Of a stretch of 64,000 bases of DNA, positions 26,658-36,046 are shown piece by piece. Origin of the DNA: Clostridium drakei (lineage in GTDB: Bacteria > Bacillota > Clostridia > Clostridiales > Clostridiaceae); assembly GCF_000633595.2 (NCBI RefSeq), contig NZ_JIBU02000013.1:1-64000 (forward strand), read 5' to 3'. The notes under the pieces were generated by a model. That model did no database searches. It was not told the origin of the DNA and saw only the letters and a program-made list of their open reading frames with translations. How positions within the stretch are numbered: the stretch's first letter is position 1; each line of letters opens with the position of its first letter. Position numbers and translations under genes: made by a program.

Positions 26658-27050
26658 CTAATTTTTAGGGAATATTTGTTTATCACCATATTTCACTATA
26701 TATGTACTGTCACTTGCATTTATTTCTACAGAATAATTCTTATCATCACTTATATAAGCAATATTAACGCTTTGATCACTTGCATTACTAACACTAATAT
26801 TTTTTGCTGAAGTAAGCTGTTGTACAGTAGTTGTTACATCAGTTCCATCAAACTTACTATCATTATTACCATAACTAGCCATGGCTGCAGTTTCTATTTG
26901 TTTTGCAGTATTTACAGCCTTAGCATTTCTAGCCTTTTCCTGATATGCTGAAACCTTAGGTACTAAAAAACCCATTAATATTAAAATTATTGTTATAACC
27001 AACATAAGTTCTATCAATGTAAAGCCCTTACATTTGTGAAAATTCTTCAT
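26658..27050 (-). CDS. pilA: Type IV pilin, probable major subunit
   Basis: 130 residues, small and compact: leader MKNFHKCKG, mature FTLIELMLVITIILILMGFLVPKVSAYQEKARNAKAVNTAKQIETAAM, the classic N-terminal alpha-helix, then a small beta domain ending in IVKYGDKQIFPKN. A conventional T4 pilin/GspG-like subunit placed after pilC. It may be the main fibre subunit or a T2SS-like pseudopilin; no other major pilin is in the window. Confidence 0.82.
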   Translation of the reverse strand: MKNFHKCKGFTLIELMLVITIILILMGFLVPKVSAYQEKARNAKAVNTAKQIETAAMASYGNNDSKFDGTDVTTTVQQLTSAKNISVSNASDQSVNIAYISDDKNYSVEINASDSTYIVKYGDKQIFPKN

Positions 27051-27077
27051 ATTTTATCCCTCCAAAATCTTTCTATT

Positions 27078-28274
27078 TTAATTTATTGAATCCATAATAT
27101 TGAATATTGGAAGAAGAGCTCCTACTACAAACATTCCTATAAAGACAGCTAAAACCAATATTGTTACAGGTTCTATAAAATTTACTATTTTCTTCAAGTT
27201 ATCTTCAACTGCACATTCAAAAATATTTGATATTTTGAATAAAATAGATTCTATATCACCGCATTCCTCCCCAACATCTATTAAATTTAGAAAAGTTGAA
27301 TCTCCTATACCTTGTTTTTTGAAAGAAAAATAAATACTCTCCCCTTTTTTTATGTCCTCTATAGAATTAATTATCTTATTTTCTAAAACTTTATTTTGTA
27401 CTGTACTTAAACATATATTTAATGATTTTATTATTGGAATACCAGAAGAAATAAGTATGGCCAAAGATTTACTGAACTGATGAAGTAAAAATTTGCTATA
27501 AATACTACCTATAACAGGTAACCTTATCTTCAAACTATCAAAGTACTCTTTTCCTTTATGAGTTCTACTAAATTTATATAAAATAAAAATAGTTGTAATT
27601 AATATTAAATTTATAATAAAAAATTTATCCTTTAAAAAAACAAAAATCCATAAAATTGTAGATGTTAAGATTGGAATACTTCCTCCTGAGTTAGAAAGAA
27701 TAAACATAAATTCTGGGACTATTTTCATCATTAAGAATATGATTACTACTATAGATGTAATTAAAACCATTATTGGATATGATATTGCAGATTTTATTTT
27801 ATTAAATATTTTATACCTTTTATCATAATATTCTGATAAATATTTAAATACTATTTCCAATTTTCCTGATTCTTCACCAACTTTAATCATTTCTATCATA
27901 AATAAAGGATATATATGAGAAAATTTTTTTATACTTTCATATAGTGCTTCTCCTCTTTCAATACTTTTCTGTACTTGATGCATACTTTCGGTTATTACTG
28001 ATTTTCTATTTTGGGTACATACTATATTAAAAATTTCTGATATTGAAAGTCCTGATTCTATCATTTGGCCTAAATTATTGCATAAGATACTTATATCTTG
28101 TAAATTTACTCTTTGAATAAACAATTTGTTTAATAGCTTTTTATTAATTCTATACTTCAATAAGAAGTACCCTTTTTCTCTAAGCATATTGCTTAAATCT
28201 TCTACACTTTCAGTTTTATATTTTCCTTTAATTTTATTTCCATCTATGTTTATAGCTCTATAACTAATAAATAT
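27078..28274 (-). CDS. pilC: Type IV pilus inner-membrane platform protein PilC, apparent AUA start
   Basis: GspF/PilC-family platform: two repeats of the GspF domain (about 65-190 and 270-390) with three membrane helices. The first ATG (28187) would give 369 residues and drop the conserved N-terminus. Reading upstream in frame to 28274 restores FISYRAINIDGNKIKG and the rest of the standard GspF N-terminal motif, making 398 residues. That frame has no ATG, GTG or TTG, but an ATA codon stands exactly where a start should be, six bases after GGGGGAG and 21 bp after the pilB stop. Either AUA is used as start, or an ATG was mutated (or misread) to ATA and translation falls back to 28187. Confidence 0.85.
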   Translation of the reverse strand: MFISYRAINIDGNKIKGKYKTESVEDLSNMLREKGYFLLKYRINKKLLNKLFIQRVNLQDISILCNNLGQMIESGLSISEIFNIVCTQNRKSVITESMHQVQKSIERGEALYESIKKFSHIYPLFMIEMIKVGEESGKLEIVFKYLSEYYDKRYKIFNKIKSAISYPIMVLITSIVVIIFLMMKIVPEFMFILSNSGGSIPILTSTILWIFVFLKDKFFIINLILITTIFILYKFSRTHKGKEYFDSLKIRLPVIGSIYSKFLLHQFSKSLAILISSGIPIIKSLNICLSTVQNKVLENKIINSIEDIKKGESIYFSFKKQGIGDSTFLNLIDVGEECGDIESILFKISNIFECAVEDNLKKIVNFIEPVTILVLAVFIGMFVVGALLPIFNIMDSIN

Positions 28275-28295
28275 ACTATTCTCCCCCTTTGCCTT

Positions 28296-29801
28296 TTAAA
28301 GATTTTTTCTTATAAGCTCATCATAGGTTGTTATTCCATTTTTTATAAGCTCTATACAATTGTCTTTTATTGACGTTATATATTTATTTAAGTTATACTT
28401 ATCAATATGTTCAATATATTTCTTATTAACAACATTAATATCTTTTAATACTTTAAAGTTTACTATTTCATAGACTACCGTTCTATCTTTATATCCAGTA
28501 CCTCTACACTTATAACAACCTATTCCATGATATAATTTGTCATCAGAATTTAAATTCAAATACTTTTTTTCAGCTTCTGATGCATAATAAGACTTTCCAC
28601 AGTATGGACAAATCTTTCTTACTAATCTTTGCGATATAACTCCAATTAAAGCATCTTCTATAAAATATGAAGGTATTCCCATTTCTAAAAGTCTAAGTAT
28701 GGATTCAACAGCACTATTCGTATGTAAAGTACTCAAAACTAAATGCCCCGTTATTGCTGCTCTTATAGCTATATGTGCAGTTTCCTCATCTCTTATTTCT
28801 CCAACCATTATCACATCTGGATCCTGCCTAAGTATACTTTTAAGTCCTTGTGCAAAGCTAAGTCCTACTTTATTATTTACTTTAACTTGATTTATATTAT
28901 CCATAATACACTCTACAGGGTCTTCTATACTTGTAATATTTTTTTCATTTTTATTTAAAGTATCAAGCATAGAATATAATGTAGTGGATTTTCCACTTCC
29001 AGTTGGTCCAGTTATTAGAATTATTCCGTGAGAATTTTTTAGCATGTTTTTTATAGCTTCAACATCATTTTTTAAAAATCCTAAAGAATCTAATACTTTT
29101 ATATCCTCAGATTTATACAATATTCTTATTACTATTTTTTCTCCTAATATAGTAGGAAGAGTAGAAATTCTAAAATCATAATTTTTATTTTCATACACAT
29201 ACTTAATTTTGCCATCTTGAGGTATCCTTTTTTCTGAAATATCCATAGAAGCCATTATTTTAAATCTTGTACACACAAGTGGATATATATCCTTAGGTAT
29301 TCTTGTAAAACTACTTATAATACCATCTATTCTGAATCTTACTAAAACATCCCTTTGAAATGGTTCTAAATGTATGTCACTAGCTTTTTCAGATATAGCC
29401 ATATTTATTATAGAATTAATAATTTTAACTACTGGTGCTTCTTGTAAACTTTCATCATTTGTAAATTCATATCCATTTTTTGCATTGTAAATTTTTTTTT
29501 CTGTTTTAATAATTTTTATAGCCTTCTCTACACTGCACTTACAATAATAAGCATTTATTGCATCTACTATTTTATTCTTATCTCCGCGAAAAAATTTTAC
29601 TTCCCTATTGCTTATAAACTTCAACTCATCCTTCAATAAAAGGTCTGGATTTTCATTAATTACAATATATAAACATTGATTCTGCTCTTTAATCGCTATT
29701 AAACAATTTTCTCTAGCAATATTTTCTGGTATTTTCTTTACCATTTCATCTTCAATGTTTATACTTTCTAAATCAATATACTCTAACTTTTCACTACTCA
29801 T
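28296..29801 (-). CDS. pilB: Type IV pilus extension ATPase PilB
   Basis: Hexameric GspE/PilB ATPase driving pilus assembly. Truncated MshEN-like N-terminal domain (1-90), then the ATPase: Walker A GPTGSGKST at 265-273, Asp box around 290-300 (SIEDPVE), Walker B VGEIRDEETA near 335, His box near 360, and the Zn-binding tetracysteine region CPYCGKS...GCYKCRG around 395-432. 501 residues, on the short side because of the reduced N-terminus. First gene of the pilus operon; no PilT is seen. Confidence 0.95.
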   Translation of the reverse strand: MSSEKLEYIDLESINIEDEMVKKIPENIARENCLIAIKEQNQCLYIVINENPDLLLKDELKFISNREVKFFRGDKNKIVDAINAYYCKCSVEKAIKIIKTEKKIYNAKNGYEFTNDESLQEAPVVKIINSIINMAISEKASDIHLEPFQRDVLVRFRIDGIISSFTRIPKDIYPLVCTRFKIMASMDISEKRIPQDGKIKYVYENKNYDFRISTLPTILGEKIVIRILYKSEDIKVLDSLGFLKNDVEAIKNMLKNSHGIILITGPTGSGKSTTLYSMLDTLNKNEKNITSIEDPVECIMDNINQVKVNNKVGLSFAQGLKSILRQDPDVIMVGEIRDEETAHIAIRAAITGHLVLSTLHTNSAVESILRLLEMGIPSYFIEDALIGVISQRLVRKICPYCGKSYYASEAEKKYLNLNSDDKLYHGIGCYKCRGTGYKDRTVVYEIVNFKVLKDINVVNKKYIEHIDKYNLNKYITSIKDNCIELIKNGITTYDELIRKNL

Positions 29802-29883
29802 AATTAAATTATTTTTAAGCCTCCATTTATCATATTATTATTTGAAATTATAACCAATTGAGTTGTTTTTAAACACAAATAAG

Positions 29884-29904
29884 GCATATGATTAAATCAT
29901 ATGC
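29884..29904 (-). terminator. Hairpin after the lipoprotein gene
   Basis: Perfect 10-bp inverted repeat GCATATGATT/AATCATATGC with a one-base centre, followed by CTTATTTGTGTTT on the minus strand; a modest terminator between the dapF-lipoprotein pair and the pil operon. Confidence 0.6.
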
Positions 29905-29907
29905 TTC

Positions 29908-30987
29908 TTATTTTACACTACTATAAACACTATAATTACCTTGCTCTGTAGATATTAAATTTACAGAGTTCTCTTTTTCATTATACATATAAACATCTTT
30001 TTTGATGTTTTGTTCTAAACTTTCTATACCACAAAAATATACATTATCATTATTATCTATTGCTAATCCTGATGACACATCCAAATTTTTAGGAAAATCA
30101 TAAGTAAGTCTTTTTAGAGTTAAATTTTTATAAGAAAACACATATAATGCATTTGTTTGACCGCCTTCAGTTCCTAAAATAAAGACTTCTTCATTGTTAT
30201 AATTTGTAATAGTTTTATATATTTCTGTTAAGTTAACAGCTATACTTTTAGCAACTTTAGTTTTTATGTCATAATAATATAACTGTTCACCGTCTCCCTT
30301 GCTGTTTAAAATTAAAGTACCATTTTTCATAGGAGTAAAATATACACAATTTCCATTTATACCATCTAAATAGACTTCCTCTTTATCCTTACTAAAATCA
30401 TAAATATATATCTTCTGTGAATTTTTTTCCCCTTCTATACTTCCATAATAGACTATTTTATTTTCATCTATCCATTCATAAAGTTTACCTGATACCAAAA
30501 CTTTTGATTTTAATTTTAAATATTTATTATTTTTTATATCATATACTTTCATTCCCTCTGCACTACTTAATGAATTGCTTTTAAAAGTTCTAAAAGCCAA
30601 TTTATTTCCATTACTGTTTAGTTTTAAATCCAATGCGGAATAAAAATCTTTCAATTGAAGTTTTTTTCCTAATGAATTTATATCTATAATATTTTTATTA
30701 GAATTTTCACCATTTGGCATACTTATAGAGTGTACATAAACTGAATTTTTAACAGCATAAGCCATATCGATAACATTACCTGTAGTACTGCCAACATTCG
30801 CCAGAGCTTTATCATCTATTTTGAAAGCATTAAAGTTACCATTATTATTTTCCAATACAGTAACTTCTGAATAGTTGGGTACATTATTTTCTTCCACCTT
30901 TTGCTCTTTCTTTATGCCACATGAAACAAAAGTTAAGCTTGTTAAAAATGTAATAATTAAAATTACAGATTTTAAAAAAGATTTCAT
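29908..30987 (-). CDS. Lipoprotein with beta-propeller-like repeats
   Basis: 359 residues. Signal peptide with lipobox TFVSC (Cys near 23), then a secreted body of repeated strand motifs (KIVYYGSIEGEKNSQKIYIYDFS, GTLILNSKGDGEQLYYYDI, NDNVYFCGIESLEQN) resembling TolB/YncE-type WD40-like propellers. Substrate or partner unknown. It follows dapF with no intergenic base, so it is co-transcribed with it, and precedes the pilus operon, though a hairpin separates them. Confidence 0.75.
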   Translation of the reverse strand: MKSFLKSVILIITFLTSLTFVSCGIKKEQKVEENNVPNYSEVTVLENNNGNFNAFKIDDKALANVGSTTGNVIDMAYAVKNSVYVHSISMPNGENSNKNIIDINSLGKKLQLKDFYSALDLKLNSNGNKLAFRTFKSNSLSSAEGMKVYDIKNNKYLKLKSKVLVSGKLYEWIDENKIVYYGSIEGEKNSQKIYIYDFSKDKEEVYLDGINGNCVYFTPMKNGTLILNSKGDGEQLYYYDIKTKVAKSIAVNLTEIYKTITNYNNEEVFILGTEGGQTNALYVFSYKNLTLKRLTYDFPKNLDVSSGLAIDNNDNVYFCGIESLEQNIKKDVYMYNEKENSVNLISTEQGNYSVYSSVK

Positions 30988-31809
30988 TTACAATTCATAT
31001 TCCCCTTTAAAAGAAACTACTGCAGGACCCGTCATAAAAATTCCATTTTTCTTTATCTCTATGAAGAGCTTTCCACCTGGTACTTGAACTTCTACACTTT
31101 CACTAGTAAGTGTTAATCTGTTGGCAGCTATAACAGAAGCACAGCTTCCTGTACCACAAGCTAAAGTAGGACCTGCTCCTCTTTCCCAGGTTTTTACTTT
31201 AACTTTATTGCTACTTACTACTTCACAAAAATTAACATTTGTACCATCTGGAAAGAATTCAGATTTTTCTATAGCCTTTCCTTCCTCTATATTATAATCT
31301 TCAAGTTTTCCAAATATAATTGTATGAGGAACTCCCATAAGCATGCTTGTTATATTATACTCTTTCTTTTCTACTTTTATTCTCTTATTTACAACTTCTT
31401 CATTAAACCTTGCAGGTATTTTTTCCACTTCAAAGGAAGGTATACCCATATTAATAGTTACTTCCTTTATACTACCATTTTCTAAATGTAAAATAGCTTC
31501 TTTTACACCATCACCTGTTTCTATAGTTATAGATTCTCCCTTTACTATTTTTTCATCCCACACATATTTAGCAAAACATCTTATACCATTTCCACACATA
31601 GAAGCATAAGAACCATCTGCATTCATTATAATCATTTTTATTTGTGCAATATCACTGTTTCTCACTAATAATATTCCATCTGCACCTATAGCAAATTTTC
31701 TATCACAAAGTTTTTTAGCTAATTCTCCTTCTTTACCTAAAAAACTATTTTTTCTATCATCTATTACTATAAAATCATTTCCTGTTCCTTGCATTTTCGT
31801 AAACTTCAC
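30988..31809 (-). CDS. dapF: Diaminopimelate epimerase
   Basis: Interconverts LL- and meso-diaminopimelate for lysine and peptidoglycan. The two catalytic Cys motifs are present: MCGNGIRC (Cys72) and ACGTGSC near 217. N-terminus MKFTKMQGTGNDFIVID is standard. 273 residues. Fits the meso-DAP-type MurE later in the window. Confidence 0.97.
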   Translation of the reverse strand: MKFTKMQGTGNDFIVIDDRKNSFLGKEGELAKKLCDRKFAIGADGILLVRNSDIAQIKMIIMNADGSYASMCGNGIRCFAKYVWDEKIVKGESITIETGDGVKEAILHLENGSIKEVTINMGIPSFEVEKIPARFNEEVVNKRIKVEKKEYNITSMLMGVPHTIIFGKLEDYNIEEGKAIEKSEFFPDGTNVNFCEVVSSNKVKVKTWERGAGPTLACGTGSCASVIAANRLTLTSESVEVQVPGGKLFIEIKKNGIFMTGPAVVSFKGEYEL

Positions 31810-32092
31810 TATAATTATCCACCTTTCTTATAATAAAATGACTTGTGATTTTAATATATTCTTAATAAATGAATAAACTTCAAAATAAGTTTACTACTAG
31901 AAAGTAAATTTAGCAATAATATATTAAAAACTTGTTTTATTAACATTTTGTATCATTTGCAAAGCATTGAATTTTCATAGTTTGTTTATTATACAAACCT
32001 TTATTTTAAAATTTCAAAATGATATAATACTATAGATATATGTGAGTATATATATAATTAACTACTTTAATTTGTAGAGAGGATGATAACAT

Positions 32093-33829
32093 ATGGCCTT
32101 AGATGGTATTTTTATACATAGTGTAATAGATGAATTAAAAAAATATTTATTAAATGGTAGAGTAGAAAAGGTAAATCAACCTGAAAAAGATGAAATAATT
32201 TTATCTATAAAAAATCAAAGAAAAACTTACAAACTATTAATAAGCGCTAGTTCTGTTTATCCTAAAATCCATCTTACCCAATTATCCAAAACTAATCCTA
32301 TGCAGCCTCCATTATTCTGCATGGTTTTGAGAAAGCATATAAATACTGGAAGATTAATAAACATAAGACAATTAGATACAGATAGGATAATCTTTCTAGA
32401 CTTTGAAAGCAGTGATGAATTAGGATTTAACAGTATTTATACTTTGGTTATAGAAATTATGGGAAGACACAGTAACATAACATTAGTTCGTGACAGAGAT
32501 CAATTTATTATGGACAGTATAAAACATATTACACCAGAAATAAACACTGTAAGATTTTTATATCCTGGCATTAAATATGTACTGCCTCCTAATTCTACAA
32601 AACTAAATCCTTTTAATTATACTATAGATGAATTTAAAGATTTTATAGAAAAAAATAATGTAAAATATGAAAAAAGCTTTTTTTCTAAAGTATTTACAGG
32701 AGTTAGTTCTCAATTTTCTAGTGAGATTTTTTACGAATTTGTTAATGAAAATAGAGAGTTTTCTGAAGCAAATTTATCTAGTATATATGATTTAACTAAA
32801 AGAGTTTTTCATAGTATAAAACAAGACAATTACTATTTTGCATCTTATTCATTAAATGGAGTAGTGAAGGATTTCTACTGTGAAAATTTATACTCGCTTA
32901 AAGAATATACACAAAAAAATTATTCTTCTCCTTCAACACTTTTAGAAGAATTTTATTTTTCAAAAGATAAACATGATAGACTAAACAGCAAAAGTTCTGA
33001 TTTGCAAAAGCTCATAAATGTAAATTTAGAAAGATGCTATAAAAAAATAAATATACTAGAAAATTCCCTTAATGAATGCCAAAACAAGGATACATATAAA
33101 ATATACGGAGAAATTTTAACAGCTAATATCTATAGTCTTAAAAAAGGAGATAAAGTTGCAAAACTTCAAAACTATTACGATGAAAATATGGATTATGTAG
33201 ACATTAAGCTAGATGTTAATAAAACTCCTTCTCAAAATATTCAGAAATATTTTAAAAAATATAACAAACTCAAAAAAACTGAAGAAGCTTCTAAAATACA
33301 ATTGGAACTCACAAAAAAAGATGTAGATTATTTACAATCTGTATTAACTAATATAAAGAACTCAGAAGATTATGAAAGTATAGAAGAAATTAAAAGGGAA
33401 CTAATGGAAACTGGATACCTCAAATTTAAGAAAAATCACAGTAACAAAAAAGTGAAGCCTTTAAAGCCTATGAAGTTTGTATCTAGTGATGGCATTGAAA
33501 TATATGTAGGAAAAAATAATTTTCAAAATGATTACCTAACATTAAAATTTGCAGACAAAAGAGACATGTGGATGCATACTAAAAATATTCCTGGTTCACA
33601 TGTAATAATAAAAAACTTTGGAAATATACCCGATAAAACTTTAGAAGAAGCTGCTAAGTTAGCTGCTTTCTATAGTAAATCTAAAGATTCTACAAAAGTA
33701 GCTGTGGATTACACTGAAGTTAAAAATGTGCATAAACCTAATGGTTCAAAGCCAGGAATGGTAATCTACTATACTAATAAAACTATTTTTATAGATCCTG
33801 AAAAACCATCTATACAGCAACTACAATAA
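32093..33829 (+). CDS. rqcH: Ribosome quality-control factor RqcH (NFACT family)
   Basis: Binds stalled 50S subunits with peptidyl-tRNA and recruits tRNA-Ala to add C-terminal alanine tails; formerly called fibronectin-binding protein. NFACT-N domain (about 1-200, including EIMGRHSNITLV near 122), helical/coiled-coil middle (about 290-430) and NFACT-R domain at the C-terminus (SSDGIEIYVGKNNFQND, DMWMHTKNIPGSHVII near 487-510). 578 residues, full length. One of few plus-strand genes; divergent from dapF. RBS AGAGAGGATG. Confidence 0.93.
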   Translation: MALDGIFIHSVIDELKKYLLNGRVEKVNQPEKDEIILSIKNQRKTYKLLISASSVYPKIHLTQLSKTNPMQPPLFCMVLRKHINTGRLINIRQLDTDRIIFLDFESSDELGFNSIYTLVIEIMGRHSNITLVRDRDQFIMDSIKHITPEINTVRFLYPGIKYVLPPNSTKLNPFNYTIDEFKDFIEKNNVKYEKSFFSKVFTGVSSQFSSEIFYEFVNENREFSEANLSSIYDLTKRVFHSIKQDNYYFASYSLNGVVKDFYCENLYSLKEYTQKNYSSPSTLLEEFYFSKDKHDRLNSKSSDLQKLINVNLERCYKKINILENSLNECQNKDTYKIYGEILTANIYSLKKGDKVAKLQNYYDENMDYVDIKLDVNKTPSQNIQKYFKKYNKLKKTEEASKIQLELTKKDVDYLQSVLTNIKNSEDYESIEEIKRELMETGYLKFKKNHSNKKVKPLKPMKFVSSDGIEIYVGKNNFQNDYLTLKFADKRDMWMHTKNIPGSHVIIKNFGNIPDKTLEEAAKLAAFYSKSKDSTKVAVDYTEVKNVHKPNGSKPGMVIYYTNKTIFIDPEKPSIQQLQ

Positions 33830-33842
33830 GTCCATAAGATAA

Positions 33843-33869
33843 AAAATGCGAAGCTTTGCTTCGCATTTT
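33843..33869. terminator. Bidirectional terminator between rqcH and the methyltransferase gene
   Basis: 11-bp perfect stem AAAATGCGAAG/CTTCGCATTTT with a 5-nt loop between two convergent genes; T-runs on both strands. Confidence 0.9.
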
Positions 33870-33871
33870 AC

Positions 33872-35023
33872 TTATTTCGTTGCATTAAATTTTTTATCAT
33901 TTTCTGGTTTTGCTCCAAAATACTGATAGTAATAACATTTTATTCTTCCATTATAAAGCTTTCTATTTTTATTAGCTTTTAATCCAAAGTGTGTTTCAAA
34001 TTCTGGATGAGAAGTTATTACAAAGTAAGACCAATCGTTTAAATTTTGAAAAACTTCACCCATTTGCTTATAAAGTTGTTCTATTTGTTTTTCATTTCCT
34101 AATCTTTCTCCATATGGAGGATTACATATTATAAATCCATACCTTTTTTTTGAGCTAAACTCCTGTACTGGAATTTTTTGAAAAGCTATGCAATCTGCCA
34201 CTCCAGCTTTCTCAGCATTTTGTCTAGCTATTCTAATTACACTACCATCTATATCTGAAGCTAATATTTTAACTTCACTCTTGTTTATAGCATTTCGAGC
34301 AAACTTTCTATTTTCTTCCCATATATTTTTAGGAATTATGTCCCAATTTTCAGAAACAAAACTTCTATTTAATCCAGGTGCTATATTTTTGCCTATAAGA
34401 GCAGCTTCAATTGCTATAGTACCTGATCCACACATAGGATCTGCAAGCATCCTAGAAGGTTCCCACTTACTTAAAAGCACTAAAGCTGCTGCTAATGTTT
34501 CCTTCATAGGTGCTCCACCTGCAAGCGCTCTGTAGCCTCTTTTATGAAGTCCAGCACCAGATGTATCTACTGTCAATGTAACTATATCTTTAAGAATTCC
34601 AACTTCTATTTTATATTCGGTACCATCTTCACTAAACCATTCCGTGTTATATTCTCTTTTCATAGCTTCTATTACTGCTTTTTTAACTATAGATTGACAA
34701 TCTGGAACACTAAATAGTGCAGATTTCACAGACTTACCAACTACGTGCATAAAAGCATCCTTTGGCATAAGTTTTCCCCAATCTACTGCTAAGGTACCTT
34801 GAAATAACTCTTCGAAGCTTTGAGCTTTGAATTCTGACATTTTTATTAATACTCTATCTGCAGTTCTAAGCCACATATTGCAAGTTACTATATCACGCTC
34901 ATCACCTTCAAAAGTTACTTTTCCATTCTCAACTTTTAAATCATAATATCCAAGTTCTTTTAATTCATTTGCTACTATAGCTTCTAATCCAAAAGTTGCT
35001 GTAGCAATTAGTGTATAATTCAT
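33872..35023 (-). CDS. THUMP-domain 23S rRNA guanine methyltransferase (RlmL/YpsC-type)
   Basis: 383 residues: ferredoxin-like plus THUMP domain (about 1-160), then a Rossmann SAM methyltransferase with LADPMCGSGTIAIEAALIG near 190-208 and the catalytic NPPYGERLG near 307-315. Probably N2-methylates a 23S rRNA guanosine, as RlmL/YpsC family members do. Cytosolic, single gene. Confidence 0.92.
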   Translation of the reverse strand: MNYTLIATATFGLEAIVANELKELGYYDLKVENGKVTFEGDERDIVTCNMWLRTADRVLIKMSEFKAQSFEELFQGTLAVDWGKLMPKDAFMHVVGKSVKSALFSVPDCQSIVKKAVIEAMKREYNTEWFSEDGTEYKIEVGILKDIVTLTVDTSGAGLHKRGYRALAGGAPMKETLAAALVLLSKWEPSRMLADPMCGSGTIAIEAALIGKNIAPGLNRSFVSENWDIIPKNIWEENRKFARNAINKSEVKILASDIDGSVIRIARQNAEKAGVADCIAFQKIPVQEFSSKKRYGFIICNPPYGERLGNEKQIEQLYKQMGEVFQNLNDWSYFVITSHPEFETHFGLKANKNRKLYNGRIKCYYYQYFGAKPENDKKFNATK

Positions 35024-35120
35024 ATTGTTCCTCCAAGTATAATTAAATTTATCACCTATCTTGTAAAACTAAATTCATGTCAAACATAATTATACTCATA
35101 ATTAGTAATTTTTTAAAGGA

Positions 35121-35981
35121 TTATTTAATTGCTAGTTTAATTCCATGACATAATCCTTGTGCTAGTTTATTTTGATATTCATCTGAGCACAATAATTTAT
35201 CTTCTTGAGCATTAGATAAAAATCCCATTTCTACTAAAACTACAGGCACCTTTGACCAGTTAAATCCTGTCATATCATTTCTTTGTACAACGCCTCTATC
35301 ATTCATACCAACTTCACTTACTAAAGCATTTAAAATTGTCTTTCCATAATACATACTTTTTTCACTTATATTTCTAGTATCTTCATTTATAGGTTCAGGA
35401 ACCAGCATTGATGCTCCACTAACTTTACTGCTATCACTTGAATCAGCATGTATTCTTATAACTAAATCTGCATTTTCCTTATTTCCTATTTCTGCTCTTT
35501 CCACATTACCTAAACTCTCAGAAATTTTTGTTTTAGTCATTTTTACTATATATCCTTCTGATTCTAGTAAAGCTTTTAGTTTCATTGATACACTCATATT
35601 CACACTATATTCTGGAGTTTTAGTAACTACACCTTCAGCCCCTCCACCATCCTTTATTTTCATTTCTGAAGAACCAGGTGCTAAAGGCTCCTTTTCTAAA
35701 TTTGATCTATCAGCATGACCAGGATCTATTACTATTATCTTTTTCTTTAACTCTGAAGAATTATTTACAACTGAAGCAGTTTTAGTTTTTTCAGCGCTAT
35801 TACTTGCAGTTGTACTATTATTGTCATTTGATTTATCTTGCTTAGTACTTACTTTATTTTCTACTGGTGCAGTTGCACTTTTACTTTTAACTGCAACATG
35901 AGATTTATATACAAAAAATCCGGCTATTGAAACTCCTACAACTAATAGCAATCCAACTACAAAGCCTACATTTTTTTTCAT
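35121..35981 (-). CDS. N-acetylmuramoyl-L-alanine amidase (amidase_3), membrane-anchored
   Basis: Cell-wall hydrolase cutting the MurNAc-L-Ala bond. I chose the ATG at 35981 (MKKNVGFVVGLLLVVGV) with AGGAGATGATAAC before it; the longer reading from 36008 would run through the uraA terminator. 286 residues: N-terminal signal/anchor (5-25), Ser/Thr/Asn/Lys linker (30-80), amidase_3 catalytic domain (about 88-286) with IVIDPGHADR, ERAEIGN, VIRIHADS and VVLVEMGFLSNAQED carrying zinc ligands and catalytic Glu. CwlD/LytC-like. Confidence 0.9.
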   Translation of the reverse strand: MKKNVGFVVGLLLVVGVSIAGFFVYKSHVAVKSKSATAPVENKVSTKQDKSNDNNSTTASNSAEKTKTASVVNNSSELKKKIIVIDPGHADRSNLEKEPLAPGSSEMKIKDGGGAEGVVTKTPEYSVNMSVSMKLKALLESEGYIVKMTKTKISESLGNVERAEIGNKENADLVIRIHADSSDSSKVSGASMLVPEPINEDTRNISEKSMYYGKTILNALVSEVGMNDRGVVQRNDMTGFNWSKVPVVLVEMGFLSNAQEDKLLCSDEYQNKLAQGLCHGIKLAIK

Positions 35982-36006
35982 TATGTTATCATCTCCTAAA
36001 AAAATC

Positions 36007-36043
36007 ATACCAGGTAACTGTAAATTAATACAGTACCTGGTAT
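36007..36043 (-). terminator. Terminator of pyrR-uraA
   Basis: Arms ATACCAGGTAACTG and CAGTACCTGGTAT followed on the minus strand by GATTTTTTT; sits just after the uraA stop. Confidence 0.88.
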
Positions 36044-36046
36044 ATA

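Noticed and set aside
29802-29907. c-di-GMP riboswitch upstream of pilB
   Set aside because: Only about 100 bp with a simple hairpin; no conserved riboswitch core is visible.
35982-36008. N-terminal extension of the amidase (MIFLGDDNI...)
   Set aside because: These codons overlap the uraA terminator and T-run; the ATG at 35981 has the proper ribosome site and begins the signal peptide.
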